In this document: one piece after another, positions 1 to 12,500 of the stretch
How the letters are laid out: each line of letters starts with the position of its first letter
Position numbering within the stretch: position 1 is the first letter of the stretch
NCBI GenBank assembly: GCA_034231615.1
Contig: CM067298.1
Location: 29,270,127 to 29,334,126, forward strand
Direction of reading: 5' to 3'
DNA: 64,000 nt
DNA from: Meghimatium bilineatum
Lineage: Eukaryota > Mollusca > Gastropoda > Stylommatophora > Philomycidae
Notes under the pieces: generated by a model
What the model saw: the letters and a program-made list of their open reading frames with translations, nothing else
Database searches by the model: none
Told to the model about the DNA's origin: nothing
Made by a program: the position numbers and the translations under genes

Positions 1-470
1 GTAAATAAATTAAATAATAAATCAAAGAATGGTGGGACTTATTGAACAACTCAGTTGTCCAAAGCATTACATGGATATTCTGCCCTGGTCATGCTGGGGT
101 CAGAGGAAACGAGAGAGCCGACTTACTGGCAGGCAATGCGGCGATAGACGTATCATTGCTGAGAAGAGATAAAGCAGATTTAATAAAGGCAGTAATAAAT
201 TCATTTCGAGATGCAGATGATGTCAATGAGGTTGAGAACGTACACATACAGAGAATGTTAGAAATGGGAGTATTCAGAAGTGAGGGGAGGAAAAGTAAAT
301 TTTTTGGAAAGTCCAGAAGATCACACAATCAACACCTGACCGGAACTATGAGTCTATATACACTGGGATGGCTGCTGGAGCAGCGGGCATAGCACTTATG
401 GGAATGTCCCACGTGCTGTGAAGCCAGTTTCTAATCAAGAATCAAGAAGAATTAAATAATAAATAAATAC
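1..470 (+). mobile_element. LINE 3' fragment with RNase H end (I/R1-like)
   Basis: Positions 42-392 read the last RNase H motif (WIFCPGHAGVRGNERADLLA), followed by a conserved tail ending in TLGWLLEQRA and a short Cys-containing stretch (ECPTCC in the frame after the stop). The sequence ends in a TAAA-rich tail near 440-470. A second copy of the same family lies at 23640-24160 and shares long stretches. The fragment is 5'-truncated and has no reverse transcriptase here. RNase H after RT is typical of I- and R1-type LINEs; the exact clade is inference. Confidence 0.75.
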
Positions 471-548
471 ATTCAATATGTTCAGCATGTATGTATAGAC
501 GCTACTACATTTTCCAATGTTCATAATGACGTTCTGTTTCTTGAAATA

Positions 549-1480
549 CGAGGCGTGTTCAAATGAAAACGGGACTTGTTACACCACGCGTGATAGAGCG
601 CACTGATATTGATGACATTTTGCACTAGTAATGAGTATCCAATAATTTACATACGGTCACGTGTTCATCTTCCCAGCATGCATATGTGCTGCAGAAGACT
701 GTTAACAATATGGCGGGTGTGATTCCGAACCCGTCCAAAGTGAATCAGCGTGCTGTGATCCAGTTTCTTTCATTTGAAGGATGTCAAGCAGTAGACATTC
801 ATCGGAGAATGAAGGCAGCATATGGTGACAAATGTTTGTCGAGGACCAGAGTGATGGAGTGGGTGCGTATGTTTAAAGACGGAGGTTTCTGCTGGGAAGG
901 TTATGGTGACTGCATTTTTTGACCATGAAGGGCTTTTGTTGACTGATTTTAAGGAACCTGGTGTCAACATCAATGCCGCCCATTATAAAGACACTTTAGA
1001 CAAGCTGCATAAGGCCATCAAGGCTAAGCGACCAGGCAGACTTTCTCAAGGTGTGATTCTTCTCCACGACAACGCTCGTCCGCACGTCGCAAAAATTGTG
1101 CAGGAAACATTGGCAAAGAAGAATTGGGAAGTTCTTCATCACCCAGCCTATAGTCCCGATTTATCCCCGTGTGATTTCCATTTGTTCGGACCGTTGAAGA
1201 AAGCACTAAAGGGACAGCGATTCAACAGCGACGCAGACGTGAAGACAGCGGTGACCACATTGTTCAGAGAACAGACACGCAACTTTTTCTCGGACGGCAT
1301 TCGACGTCTACCTAAACAGTGGGATGCTTGCCTAAATGCATACGGAGATTTTTTCTGATGAACCCAGGTGCATTCTTATTCACAAGTGGTTGCTTTGTTC
1401 AATTCCGTTGAAAATATTAAATTGCGTATGATACTTTTTAAATAAATCCACAAGTCCCGTTTTCATTTGAACACGCCTCG
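549..1480 (+). mobile_element. mariner element with internal deletion
   Basis: The element has perfect 31-bp terminal inverted repeats beginning CGAGGCGTGTTCAAATGAAA, and is flanked by TA at 547-548 and 1481-1482. It is 932 bp, against about 1.3 kb for a complete mariner. The N-terminal helix-turn-helix part is read at 686-890, and the catalytic end resumes in another frame at about 903-1358. The second and third catalytic Asp lie in LLHDNARPH and YSPDLSPCD with 34 residues between them (D34D). The rest of the DNA-binding half and the first Asp (GDE motif) are missing. It is therefore a non-autonomous, internally deleted copy. Its ends differ from those of the mariner at 19786-21120, so it belongs to a different subfamily. 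Confidence 0.93.
686..1358 (+). pseudogene. mariner transposase, deleted and frameshifted
   Basis: The first 60-odd residues carry the mariner helix-turn-helix (RAVIQFLSFEGCQAVDIHRR). Reading then breaks at about 890, and the transposase continues in a different frame from the conserved GKVMVTAFFD stretch to the C-terminal NAYGDFF and a stop. About a third of the protein, including the first catalytic Asp, is absent. It cannot encode an active transposase, but the intact ends could be mobilised by a related enzyme (inference). Confidence 0.9.
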
Positions 1481-1718
1481 TACAAAGAATTTTATTTTAC
1501 ATCTTAAAAACAAGAAATATCATTTGTGTGTGATTTTATTTGTAGGTCTCTTTGTAGTAATTCTTATGATTTTCATACATCCTAAATATAATATGGCACC
1601 AAATGTTTTTTAACCATTTTAGTTTTATGAAGATGCTTCTGTAAAGTTTTAAAATGTTACTCTACTAACACTAATAGGCATATACAAATAGCATATGAAG
1701 AGAACACATGTTAGTAAG

Positions 1719-1849
1719 TTAACCCCTTCAGTGCTGAGCCATCCTTAAGGATATGATGAAAAGTTACCTCTATTTTGCGGACATCTCCTTAAGGAGCGAA
1801 GGGTCATGTATTCATATAATTTATCCGTGAAAGCACCTCAAAGTGTTAA
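1719..1849. mobile_element. short TTAA-flanked element (piggyBac-like MITE, tentative)
   Basis: TTAA at 1719-1722 and 1846-1849 bracket 123 bp. The left end CCCCTTCAGTGCTGAG is imperfectly repeated in inverse at the right end (GCACCTCAAAGTG). Two small palindromes around CCTTAAGG lie inside. There is no coding capacity. The TTAA target and inverted ends suggest a piggyBac-type non-autonomous element. Similar starts (TTAACTCATTC) occur at about 3630 and 30098. Confidence 0.4.
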
Positions 1850-3393
1850 AATACTCTGAGTGGCTAGTTCAAGCTGTCTAAAGGTCAACAAATTGAAATT
1901 CCATATTCGTACACGTTTGGAAGCATAATTATTAATTTCTATGTGTTGAAACAGGTGGAATACAGATTATTCATTATTTGATTCAGGAAGTAATTAAGAA
2001 AGTGTTAATTTCCATGTGAAACTAGTACTAATTTGGTAATTCATATAATAGGCCCTATATATACAGCGCACATGTTTCAAATTCGTGATACGGTAAGGTA
2101 AACATTTTCATTTTCTGTCAATTTAATGATTAAAAACATTAATCATGCAAACATTTTCAGAATCTTTGAATGTGTATCACATGATACTATTATACAACAT
2201 ATTTGTGATGAGACAAATAAATATACTGACAAGCATATTACTGATAGAAAAAATTGCGTCTGGAATAAAACGGGCTATTATGATTAGGTCTATTTGCATG
2301 AAATAATGTTTTATTTTGTGAGACAAATGTATATAAAGGTTTTCATGTCACCTCCATAATATAAAGAAGCATTATGCTTGTAAATTCATGTATTAGAGCA
2401 TACAGTAATAATAGGCCTAGGCCTACACTCAAATTTTTTAACGTGAGAATGCAGTGAGCAAATTGGTTAGAGGAAAAAACTTAATAGCCCTTGAAATTTC
2501 CCCGCACTGCAGTTATGATTTGAGCTTTTTACTCAGCGCAGCATTGGGTTCATTTAGTATTTTGTGATTAACTGTTTTGTTATGGAATTACAGCATCTTA
2601 TAAATTTATAAAAACATAAATAGAAAAAAGAAGACAAATAGGTCTACATGATTTGCTATCACATATTTTTTTTCATTTTTTATTTAAATATATTTTGAAA
2701 AATAAACTCTACTGTATTTAAAAAAATACTATTTTGTGACAGTAAATTGATACTTAATAAAGATTTTGCAGTAACAATTTGCATTAAAACTGTTTTCATT
2801 AGCTCATTCCAGACCAATCCACGATATGACAGCATGATATCGAAGCTTTACAGAACTTATAGTCAGTATACCATTTTTGATTTTCCATCAATCATATATT
2901 GATCAGTTATACTTCGTTACAGCCAGTACATATTTTTATGTTAACCCTAAAATATCCTAGAAACTTTCACTTACGTTTTAATCGAAAACAAAAGCGTGTG
3001 TAGTGAAAAAAGTGATTTGTTAAAATTAACTTGTGTTGTTTTTTTTCTAACAAAAAATGGAAATGATCACCCTTCCAGAATCAGTTAAGAAGAAGCTATG
3101 GTTATGTTTCAGAGCTTGTTAATTAGTGAATTGGATACTGGTTATTTAAATAGTGATTATAGGCCTAGTGTGCACTTACCAAAAAATAAAACATCACAAC
3201 AGTCTGGTTTAGGTTTCATTCAAATTTTGTTTTAAAATAATTAAAGAAAAATCTTTTTTTAAATTGAAAAAAAAGGCCTGTTATAGAACATCAAAATTGC
3301 ACTAGAAGTAAATTAGACTTATTAAACTATCAATCAGTAATTCTTATGTTCCTATAAAAAACAAACATGATAAAATATATAAAACAGTTAACA
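1850..3393. other. AT-rich sequence, no feature recognised
   Basis: I see no coding exon, RNA gene or bounded repeat here. A strong-looking minus-strand donor near 2970 has no phase-compatible exon behind it. The stretch lies beyond the 3' end of the minus-strand gene. Confidence 0.5.
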
Positions 3394-3399
3394 TTTAAT
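3394..3399 (-). terminator. candidate poly(A) signal ATTAAA
   Basis: ATTAAA on the minus strand lies 73 bp beyond the proposed stop codon at 3472 of the CCDC87-like gene. A match this short is weak evidence on its own. Confidence 0.25.
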
Positions 3400-3471
3400 A
3401 TTCATTTCCCTGTACACTTTAGGCGACCATAACATCTTTCATTCGCTAACCTATAGAGCCAATGTTTTGTG

Positions 3472-3588
3472 TCATGAAACTGCAGAAAATAAAGCTAAAT
3501 ACAGGGATATTTGTGGTTTTTGAGTCATAGGAGATTCACCCGTGTGATTAGTTGCTTCTCCAAAACGTGTCACAATTGTTGATGATTT
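3472..3588 (-). CDS. CCDC87-like candidate last exon
   Basis: The acceptor is GTATATTTTCAG. The frame stays open for 38 codons (start KSSTIVTRFGEATNH) to a TGA at 3474-3472. A GTGAAT inside at about 3540 could instead be a donor, in which case the gene continues leftward. Confidence 0.45.
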   Translation of the reverse strand, partial: KSSTIVTRFGEATNHTGESPMTQKPQISLYLALFSAVS

Positions 3589-6500
3589 CTGAAAATATAC
3601 AAAACTATTTAAGTGTTTTAGAATTAACTCATTCGCTAGAGAGTATTTTTAGTGTTTGGATGGATTTAATTTTTGTGAGATTTTTTTTTCATATCCATCA
3701 CAGAAACAAGAAATAGTACTTCTAAATATATTTAAATTATAGTATAATAATATATATTTTGAAACAGAAATGGACAGAGAATGTGGTTATCATAAGTTCC
3801 TTTTGAATAAAATTACTGTTATTATTTAAATATTAATTTTAAAATAAAACATAATGTATAAATTCAAAGTAAAAATTATTTCAAACACTAAATGTGGACT
3901 TACTAAATTTCATAATCAATAACTTCCACTCAAACTGCATCAGTTTTGTAGATAATCCAATTACGAACACAAAAAGGCATAGCATATTGGTATAGTGCTT
4001 CAATTATGTTTGTTATTCCAAAAAGATCACACCAGTTCTCTGAGATTTGAAGGTGGATCTAAGACTACAATCAACATTTTTTTGTCAGATTTTTCTTTAA
4101 AATTGGCATAAATCTGCTTAGGTATGTTGCCAGTTATTGCAAGGTTGGATTTCAATGAGACCAAAGTAACTAAGATAGTTATACTTTCATGAAACATATG
4201 TACGCTAGAAAATGTATAGCCTATAGAAAATATAAATTGGTGTCACATAAGATATGTTCAAAACGTATCAATAGCTTACAAAATTGATATCATAACACAT
4301 AAACATCATACCTGAAATAATTTGGACATGTTACACTTTTGATCGAAACCATCCCAATGTTGGTATAAATCCCAAATATAATTAAATAAAACAAAAACAA
4401 TTTCCATATCACTTAATCGACTGTCTATAATTTATAATGGTATCATAGGATCGATTAAAAGATGGTACATAGCAAAATTAACATTAACTGTAGGCCTACT
4501 TCTGTGTGTCGCCATGACTTTCTTCTTGGGAGAATAATGTGGTAGTTTCCCATTATTTTCCACATCCATATAAACTGGAAAGTGGGAAATTAGAGGTAAT
4601 AGAGATGTGGTTCTATAGAAGAATGATGAGAATACCATGTACTACCAGAAAACATTACCTGTAGGTGTTGAAAGCGTCAAATGTGAAACAGACCTTAATC
4701 AACACCATAAGAAAAAGACAATCTTCATTTTTTGGCCACTTCATGAGACAGGGAGGTTTGGAGAACATAGTCACAACAGGCAAGACTGAAGGAAACAGAG
4801 ACAGAGGGCAACAATATGAGAAAATATTAGAAAGTTTGACAACCTGGCAGAGCAGGAAAACAACAACGATCTTGATACACAATACTGGAGACTGTGGATA
4901 ACCATGATCACCTATGTCAGCTGGCATGGCACCTGATGATGATGATGATGCAGCAAAAGAGTTAAGTAATGTGGACACTCCAGTAAAAATGTGCAAACTA
5001 TGGTAACAAATATACAAAGGGTTAAATAGTTTTACACTGAACAGTACACAGAATTGACAACCCTATATTGATAAAGAACTTTTGGACTTAGTTTATCATG
5101 TGTATTGTTAAACATAAAACTGTTATTGAGCCCTTTTATATTATTTCTCAATAATAACTTACCATTCCTTTTTTTAATAAAAATTAATTCTACAAAATGT
5201 GTGTCATTTTGTTTATTTGTATGTGTTTATCACCATATATAGAAGCAGCATTATTTTACTCACTTGGGCATATTGTATGGTCCCTCTGAGATTTGGCTTG
5301 GTCTTGAATGAAGCTCTGCAATATTTACAAAATCCACCTATTTCAACTTGATATGTTTTACTAACATAGCAATAACATAAATGACATATTTATAGTTTAT
5401 ATGTTAGTACAGCCTTCTACTTGTTGAGTAATGTTTTGTTTATGAATACCTCTAGCACCATGATTCATATTTCTGGCTGTCCAAACTGTTTGAATATGTG
5501 TTGAGTAAAAATATTTTATACTAAGCTTTTTTTTTGGACATATCACTAATGGAAATAAATGTTGTCATGTTCCATGCTCCAAGGCACTGTTGGTATATCT
5601 ATATAAGAGCCTTGCCATCTAATTTCCTTTCTTTTATTGAAAAATGAGATTGTAGTAATGAATTTAGTTATACAAAAACTAGAACTACATAGCATTTATT
5701 ACATTAAAATGTTGTCATTTAGTGTAGAGCTGCAGTAACACATGTTTAGTGCACTGAATTCCTAGCCATGTACATCACTGACAATGAAATATGAACAGAA
5801 TTTTACAGTAATAAACAACAGTAGGATAACACTAAATGTATTTTATTTTAGTTTTTTTTAAATTTTTTACAAAAGTTTTCAGAAATCTACACACATAAAT
5901 AATTTGTGTATAAATTATTTATTTTACTAATGACTCTGATGATGAAATAATCCCTTCAGTTGTGAGCAGGTAACTCTTGACAACCCATATTCTTTCAGCC
6001 AAAAAAAGGTTAATTTCAGTTGTGCAATTGAAGGTGACATCCAGACTCATGTACGGTTGTCTCAAAAACATAGTTGCATAATGGAGGTTTATGGATCCAA
6101 GTTTAGTCCCAGAAAGGAGTCATTCCAGTGCACCAGTATTCCAGCATTACCACATTCTGCCAGGTGCACAGCATACACTTCTGAATCAACTATATAATCA
6201 TTCTTCTATCAGATTTATTGACCTATCCGCAGTGTTGTTCCACCAGCAGTTCCCATGAACTTGGAGTCTGCCACAAAAAGACACAGATGTAATGTCCACT
6301 GACCAGCATTTCTTCATCATCCGCAGGGAATAATTTGACAGAAGACAAAAGTAAAAATTGAGACATCTGACAATGATTTTTTCACAGGTGACAAATGTCT
6401 GCCTATCCTCCAACTTTCCTTAATCATCTCCTACTACATGCCTGGAAAGAAGGCAGCTATCCTATTCTTTTCACCCAGAACTAGACTCCAGTGGCCACAT

Positions 6501-9500
6501 TGATTTATTTTACTAATAGCATCATCAATATCAATTTTCACAACCTTTTTCACTGGGTAAGTGTACAGCTCGCATTGGAAGATCTGCCCATAATTCCATC
6601 AACTGTCTTTTATCTAGAAAAGGCATACTGTTTTCAATCTGAAAATATAAAGTTTCGTGGTCATCATTTACAAAAAGAATCTTGTAACATTTACATAAAG
6701 GAAAAGAAATCTAACACAAACATAATTTACACAGCTCAATTACAGGAACTGTAAAAAAGCAAGAGATCACACAATGCATATTAGTGTGTCTTAAAATAAG
6801 AATATTACAAAAACCATAATTGCTGAGCAGTATAGAGGTTGTTAAAATGTATGCGGGCATTGATGGACTTAGTTCCTTGGGAAGGACTGGCACAAATACT
6901 GTTCAAGTTTAGAACTTTCTTTAATGCATCATCATACTTGACATGAAAAGTGACAATCATAATCTGGTGCTGTTAGATTTATATGTACAGGCCCTAGTCA
7001 GTGAGAATTTCTCAGATGAGAATATTAATGTTTACATTGATGGGTTGGTGAGTCATAACATGTTCAGTATATGGGCTTTTACAGTTTAGTGTAGAAATAA
7101 ATGCATTAGTAAGAAAGGAATAAAATTGAGCTTTCAATATGATAATTTCTGTGATGTAGTGATCAAGATATTAGCCTTGCATTCACAATATCAGTAAATA
7201 GTGCATATCTGAACCAAATGTGATACACTCTGGACATCCCCATAGGAGTTCCGTCTCTTAGATATAAAAAGATATGTATGTTGATAATTCCTGTGGCACA
7301 GTGATTGTACATTTTCCTAGTCTTGTCCATCCGTCATCCTCTTCTTGAGCAATTTCAAGCTCCCTCAATCTCAACAGTCTCATCCACCATGGTATCATCC
7401 AGCAGAAGTTTATATATGGAGCTCCTGTCCATTGTCATCTTTCTTCATACATTTGCTTTTTATGCTAGTCTGTCAGCTCTCTTGTTACTCTCAACTCCAG
7501 CATGACCAAGACAAAATATCCACAGAAGTCTATGAAAGGTGAAACCCCAATTAATTCCATCCACTCATCATGCACCCATCCATTGTGAATTTAGCAGATC
7601 ATTGATTCATAATAACTCCAACATAAAAACTGTCCTGATTGTCACTGTTTCTGAGATTCATTTATGGCCTCCTTAACTGCCTCTGTCTCCATCCTCATAC
7701 TGGAGATTTTTGTATTATACACTCTACTACACTACACATCAGCAATGACTAAACCTGTTAGAAATGTAGAAAAGCACCAGCTCAATCTCTCTGAGCAGGA
7801 CCATCTGTGTTTATGAGCACAGCATTCTCTTCCATGTTATTGGTTATCAATTCTTTTATCTCTAGATCAGTTTTTTCATAACATCAATCCCTGAATTCCC
7901 TGTTGAGTGTGATTATAACTTTTTCATAACTTGACAGACTTTCACCAGCTCTTATCCATGCCTGCTATTTAAATATTTCCTCAATATTTCCTCATGTGAG
8001 GCTTAGTACATGAAGAGTTATCTTCATCCCCGACGGCAGATGCCATGGAACCTACCTTTACCTTTTATATAATTAAACAATTACTTAGAATTAACTCAGA
8101 TAGCGAGAATCATTGTGGTAAATTAATATCTACTTGTGAACCAAGCAATGATCTTCTCTGTGCCTGCCATCCAAAACACACCTTGTTGGAGTCTTGAACC
8201 TTAAACATCAGATATGTTCCAATATAGGGGGGTGCCCTTTGTCATTTGTTAATTTTCATGTAGTATTTCACCTGCCAGGACTGTGCACATCTTCATGTGA
8301 TAGAGACTAATCCCAACATCTGTTTCATGATAGGGATATCATGCATACACCTGAGGGCTATCACAATATCAATATAGGCCTTCACAATATCATACGTATA
8401 TAGGAGATAATTACAGATTCAATTCTCAGACAGCCCATATTATATCTATATTTTTCTCTATTAAATATGCTTACCTCCTTGATTTCATGTTCAAGTCTGT
8501 TGATCTTAACTTTTTGATGCTTTCTTCTTGAAAAGCTTGAATCCATCTATAACACAAACATTTATTACCGAGTGTGATTACGTTTACTATTCAGTGTGTC
8601 TAAGCAAAAATAGTGACTGAACTATGTTTTCATATAATATTTGATTTCCACTGTGGAACTTGTTCAAATATCACAAGTCAGTATAGTTTCGAATTATTTT
8701 AATATGAAATAATACAGTATAATGGCAACTAGATTTCTAGATCTTCAGCGATAAAAATAAAATAATGTATGCAAATATTATATTTAAACAATTACTTAGA
8801 ATTAGCATAGATAGAGAGAATCATTGTGATAAATAAATATATACTTGAGATTTCTTTTAGATTACACCAAGATAAGACTAAACTTATGTACAGATACAAC
8901 AACAGTTATCATTATACGAACAAGCATACAGAAAATAATATGACATAAACAAACAAAAATTGAGCTCAACTAGTTTATTGATACAAACATGTAAGAATCA
9001 TCATATTGCTTAAAAAGAATTATTAGCAAACTTAAAAAAAACAATGGAGAAGGAATGTGGAGTTTTAAAAAATTGCAATCTTTAATGTAGCCTTGTTGTA
9101 AAGGTTATCGTTGTTATAAAGCTATGAAACAAAAACTGAAAAGACCAAATGTAACAGATTGGTGGTACGACAAGGCAAAAAACTGTCAGAGAGAAGACAA
9201 TAGATATAAGTTATGAATTCATAACACACAACAGCAAAACTATGTGTACAAAAGTACAATAGAGATTTCAATTGAAGTTGCTATATACATAGGTTGTATG
9301 AAAACAAACTCCAGGGTACTGCATAAAGTGAAGTACATGGAAGTCATAAACATGCTAAAAATGAAAAAGTAGGATATATAAACAGCAAGGATGATGATGA
9401 AATAATCCCTTTAGCTGTGAGCAGGTAGCTCTTGTCAGCCCATAGACTTTCTGTCAAAAGTACAGGTTCTCCTCAGATGAGTAACTGTGGTGATACCTGA

Positions 9501-12500
9501 ACTTGTATAAGGTTATCTCAAATGTATGATTGTGTTTTATGAATACATGTTTAGTCCATGAAGAGAGGTATTCCAGTGTGGCAGTATGCCAGGATCATCA
9601 CAGTGCAGCACACACTTATGGGCCAACTAACTCATAACTCTTCTGTCATATTTATTGACACATCAAATGCCTTCTACTCTGACAGAGTCAACAATTACAA
9701 GTAGTAGACTAAAGACTAAGTAGTAGACTGCTGGCGTAAATAGATCAATCATATCAAACATTAGGGGCAGACAGTCACGGTTCCTAGGGCATGTGCTGAG
9801 AAGAACACAGCTTGAACACTTAATAACCACTGGAAAGATCAAAGGGAGAAGAGATAGGGGTCGAGAGAGAGGAATGGCATGGATGTAGCCTTGATGAATT
9901 AGTCATATAAAGTGTTTGCACTCTGAAGAATGTAGAATGGATAAGTGTGCCTGTAGATTTCCAGACATCCTTCCAGTAGTAATATAATAATACTTGATAG
10001 AGAACAGAAAAAGTGGTGCCCTATTGCAATTGAGTCTGAGGTAAAGACATTGGTTAGAGAGAATTCCATGGAAGGTGATATCATTATGTGCATGAATGGT
10101 TCAGTTGTTAAATATGTGTAGTGCCTGAACTCTCACAACTCAATTATAGGGAAGACCATCAGAAGAAGAGTGGAACTTTCACCATGATTGCATGCAGCAT
10201 GACTGGCAGTGACTGACTCAATCTTATGATCAGAAAAATACAAGCAGGCTCTGTTTGTGAACAGCCAGCCAGTCAGCCAGCCAGTCCGCCAGTCAGTCAG
10301 TTAGTTAGTTAGTTAGTTATTCAGTTAGTTAGTTAGTCATTGGATTATCATCACTGCAATCCGGACAAGTCCATAGGTGCTAAGATATCTCCTTGAGTTT
10401 ATCCTCCATTACACATTGACTGACTGTCCCAGAATGCCGTTCAGTGACCATCATTCTTCCTCGCCCACGAAACCGCTCCATTCTAGTGAACCAAGTTTCC
10501 TTATTCTAGTAATGAAAAGAGTCATCATCACTTATACAATCATTTCTTTGTGTGTTTTCCAGTTAAGTGTTCAAAATGTCTGCCCGATCCATGTGCAGCT
10601 AAACTATATTCTCTCTCATTACCCTGGACTCCCACATGTCCCAGTAAAAAAATAAAAGTCACTTTCCACACACAGGAATTCTTCACTGCATCCAGCCACT
10701 GTTTCCAAATGCACCCCGCTTGCACTTTTACAATCATGCTAATCAAATCACTGTGTATTACAGGCATGTTTCGCAGTCTGCGAGCACACCCATTTCAAAG
10801 CTTTCGATACTGCAAATATCTCTATTGGCATGCTGCTTATCCTCTGAGCGAAAGCACCACATCAATCTCTTATTGTCTTCCCCCACCTTTTGAGTCATGA
10901 AGGATCAGACACTCCTGATGTGTCTCACAACTCACCCATCTGTATATATAATCATATCCCCTTCCCTGAAATTCTCACAGATATGAGTCTGCACCTCCAA
11001 CTCCATGACTGTCAGACACCATTCCTTGCATTCTCTATGAGTGTTATTATTACTTTGAAGACTTTGGCACTACAGGCACCCAGCTCCATTCCACACCAGG
11101 TAGCACATCCTCAAGGCTGCACACATTTTGTATAATATCCTCTGAGCCCCATCCATGACTTTCCTCTCTTGTTGAGGGTGCTCTTTATAAGCATTGATTT
11201 GTAGGTAGGCCTGCTTCCTGCACAATTGTATTCTTTGCTCTGCAGTTGGGCAATCAAGTAAGTATCGTACAGCCCGTGCCGAAGTATCTCTCATACAACC
11301 CAAAATTATTTGCATTGCCTCATTCTGTATTCTATCCAATCTTTCTGTTTTAGTCTGACTCAGTGTCAGAGTTGCCAGTGCATACTCTACCACCACCACC
11401 AATAATCCCTGATACAGCAGAAATAGCAGCCACTGTTCACACTGAGCAGCAGCCATAAATTTAATTGTTGCAAGACCTTTATAAGCCTTTACAATGATGT
11501 GGTCAACATGATCCTTGAAACTCAAACTTCGGTCCAACATAACCCTCAAGTACTTCATGGTTCTGGTTCTCTTGAGGACATCCCCACTCAAGTAACTGAT
11601 GGCATGGACGTGTTTACTATGTGATTATTCAGGGAAAACCATGTTATTGATACCTTTGATGGATTAACAAAAGCTCCAGAATATCTGCACCACTACCCGA
11701 TATGATTAACCTCCCTCTGCAAATTCCTGGTGCTTGTTTCTCTATCTCTGCCCTGCCTATATACCAAGATATCATCAGCATAGGACATAGTTCTCCCTGG
11801 TTCTGAAATTTGACAGCTGATAATTTGAACTGTATAAAGAACAGAATAGCACTGGCAAAATAAAAACAGCTAAAGAAACTTTGGTACTTGTATTGGCAAG
11901 GTACCAACATAAGTACCAAATTGTGTTCTGGAAGGGATGATAGAAGGCAACAGGAGCAAAGGTCGCCCAGGACATCGTTGGACAAAAGAAATTCAGGAAT
12001 GCCTGCGCATGTCACTAAAAGAGGCAGGACAGCTTGCTCAAGACCACGGTGAATTCAAGAGATCCATAGAAAATCTTGGTATATAGGCAGGGCAGAGATA
12101 GAGAAACAAGCACCAGGAATTTACTTTCTGGAAAGAATATGTCACCTGATGATGATGATACACATTAAATAATACTGGGGACAGAGGTGCCCTTGTGGTA
12201 GTCCCAGACTTATGATTGTTGGTGCCGATGACCAACCCCCACACTCAAGAACCACCTGTCTCTGAAAAAGTGCTGAAGCAATCAACCTGACAGTAACCAG
12301 AGGCAGTGGGGAGGCTGAAAATTCAGGTGTTTGGGGCAGTGAGAATGCAGATAGACTGACAAGTTCTGCCATTGTATTGAGCAGCAGAGTAATGAAACAG
12401 ACTGGCTTACTGAACTTTAGACAAGAAACAGCACAGACAAATGAAACTAATGATGACAAAATGTTTCTTTTTCATGTCCAGAATAAGAGAACACTGCAGG

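Larger units (their letters stand above)
10337..12460 (-). mobile_element. I/R1-type LINE: RT plus RNase H, decayed
   Basis: In order on the minus strand: an RT block ending LGLPQG near 12190 and SPVLFNVY near 12165 in another frame, the catalytic SYADDILVYRQGRDRE near 11785-11740, the RT thumb MKYLRVMLDRSLSFKDHVDH (11070-11591), then RNase H with HSDLISMIVKVQAG and LGHVGVQGNERE (10540-10767). Frameshifts separate them. Another LINE tail is inserted at about 11815-12160. RT followed by RNase H fits the I and R1 clades. Confidence 0.8.

Noticed and set aside
2960-3050. Minus-strand candidate exon with donor AAAAC|GTAAGTG
   Set aside because: The phase required after the exon at 4312-4424 runs into a stop.
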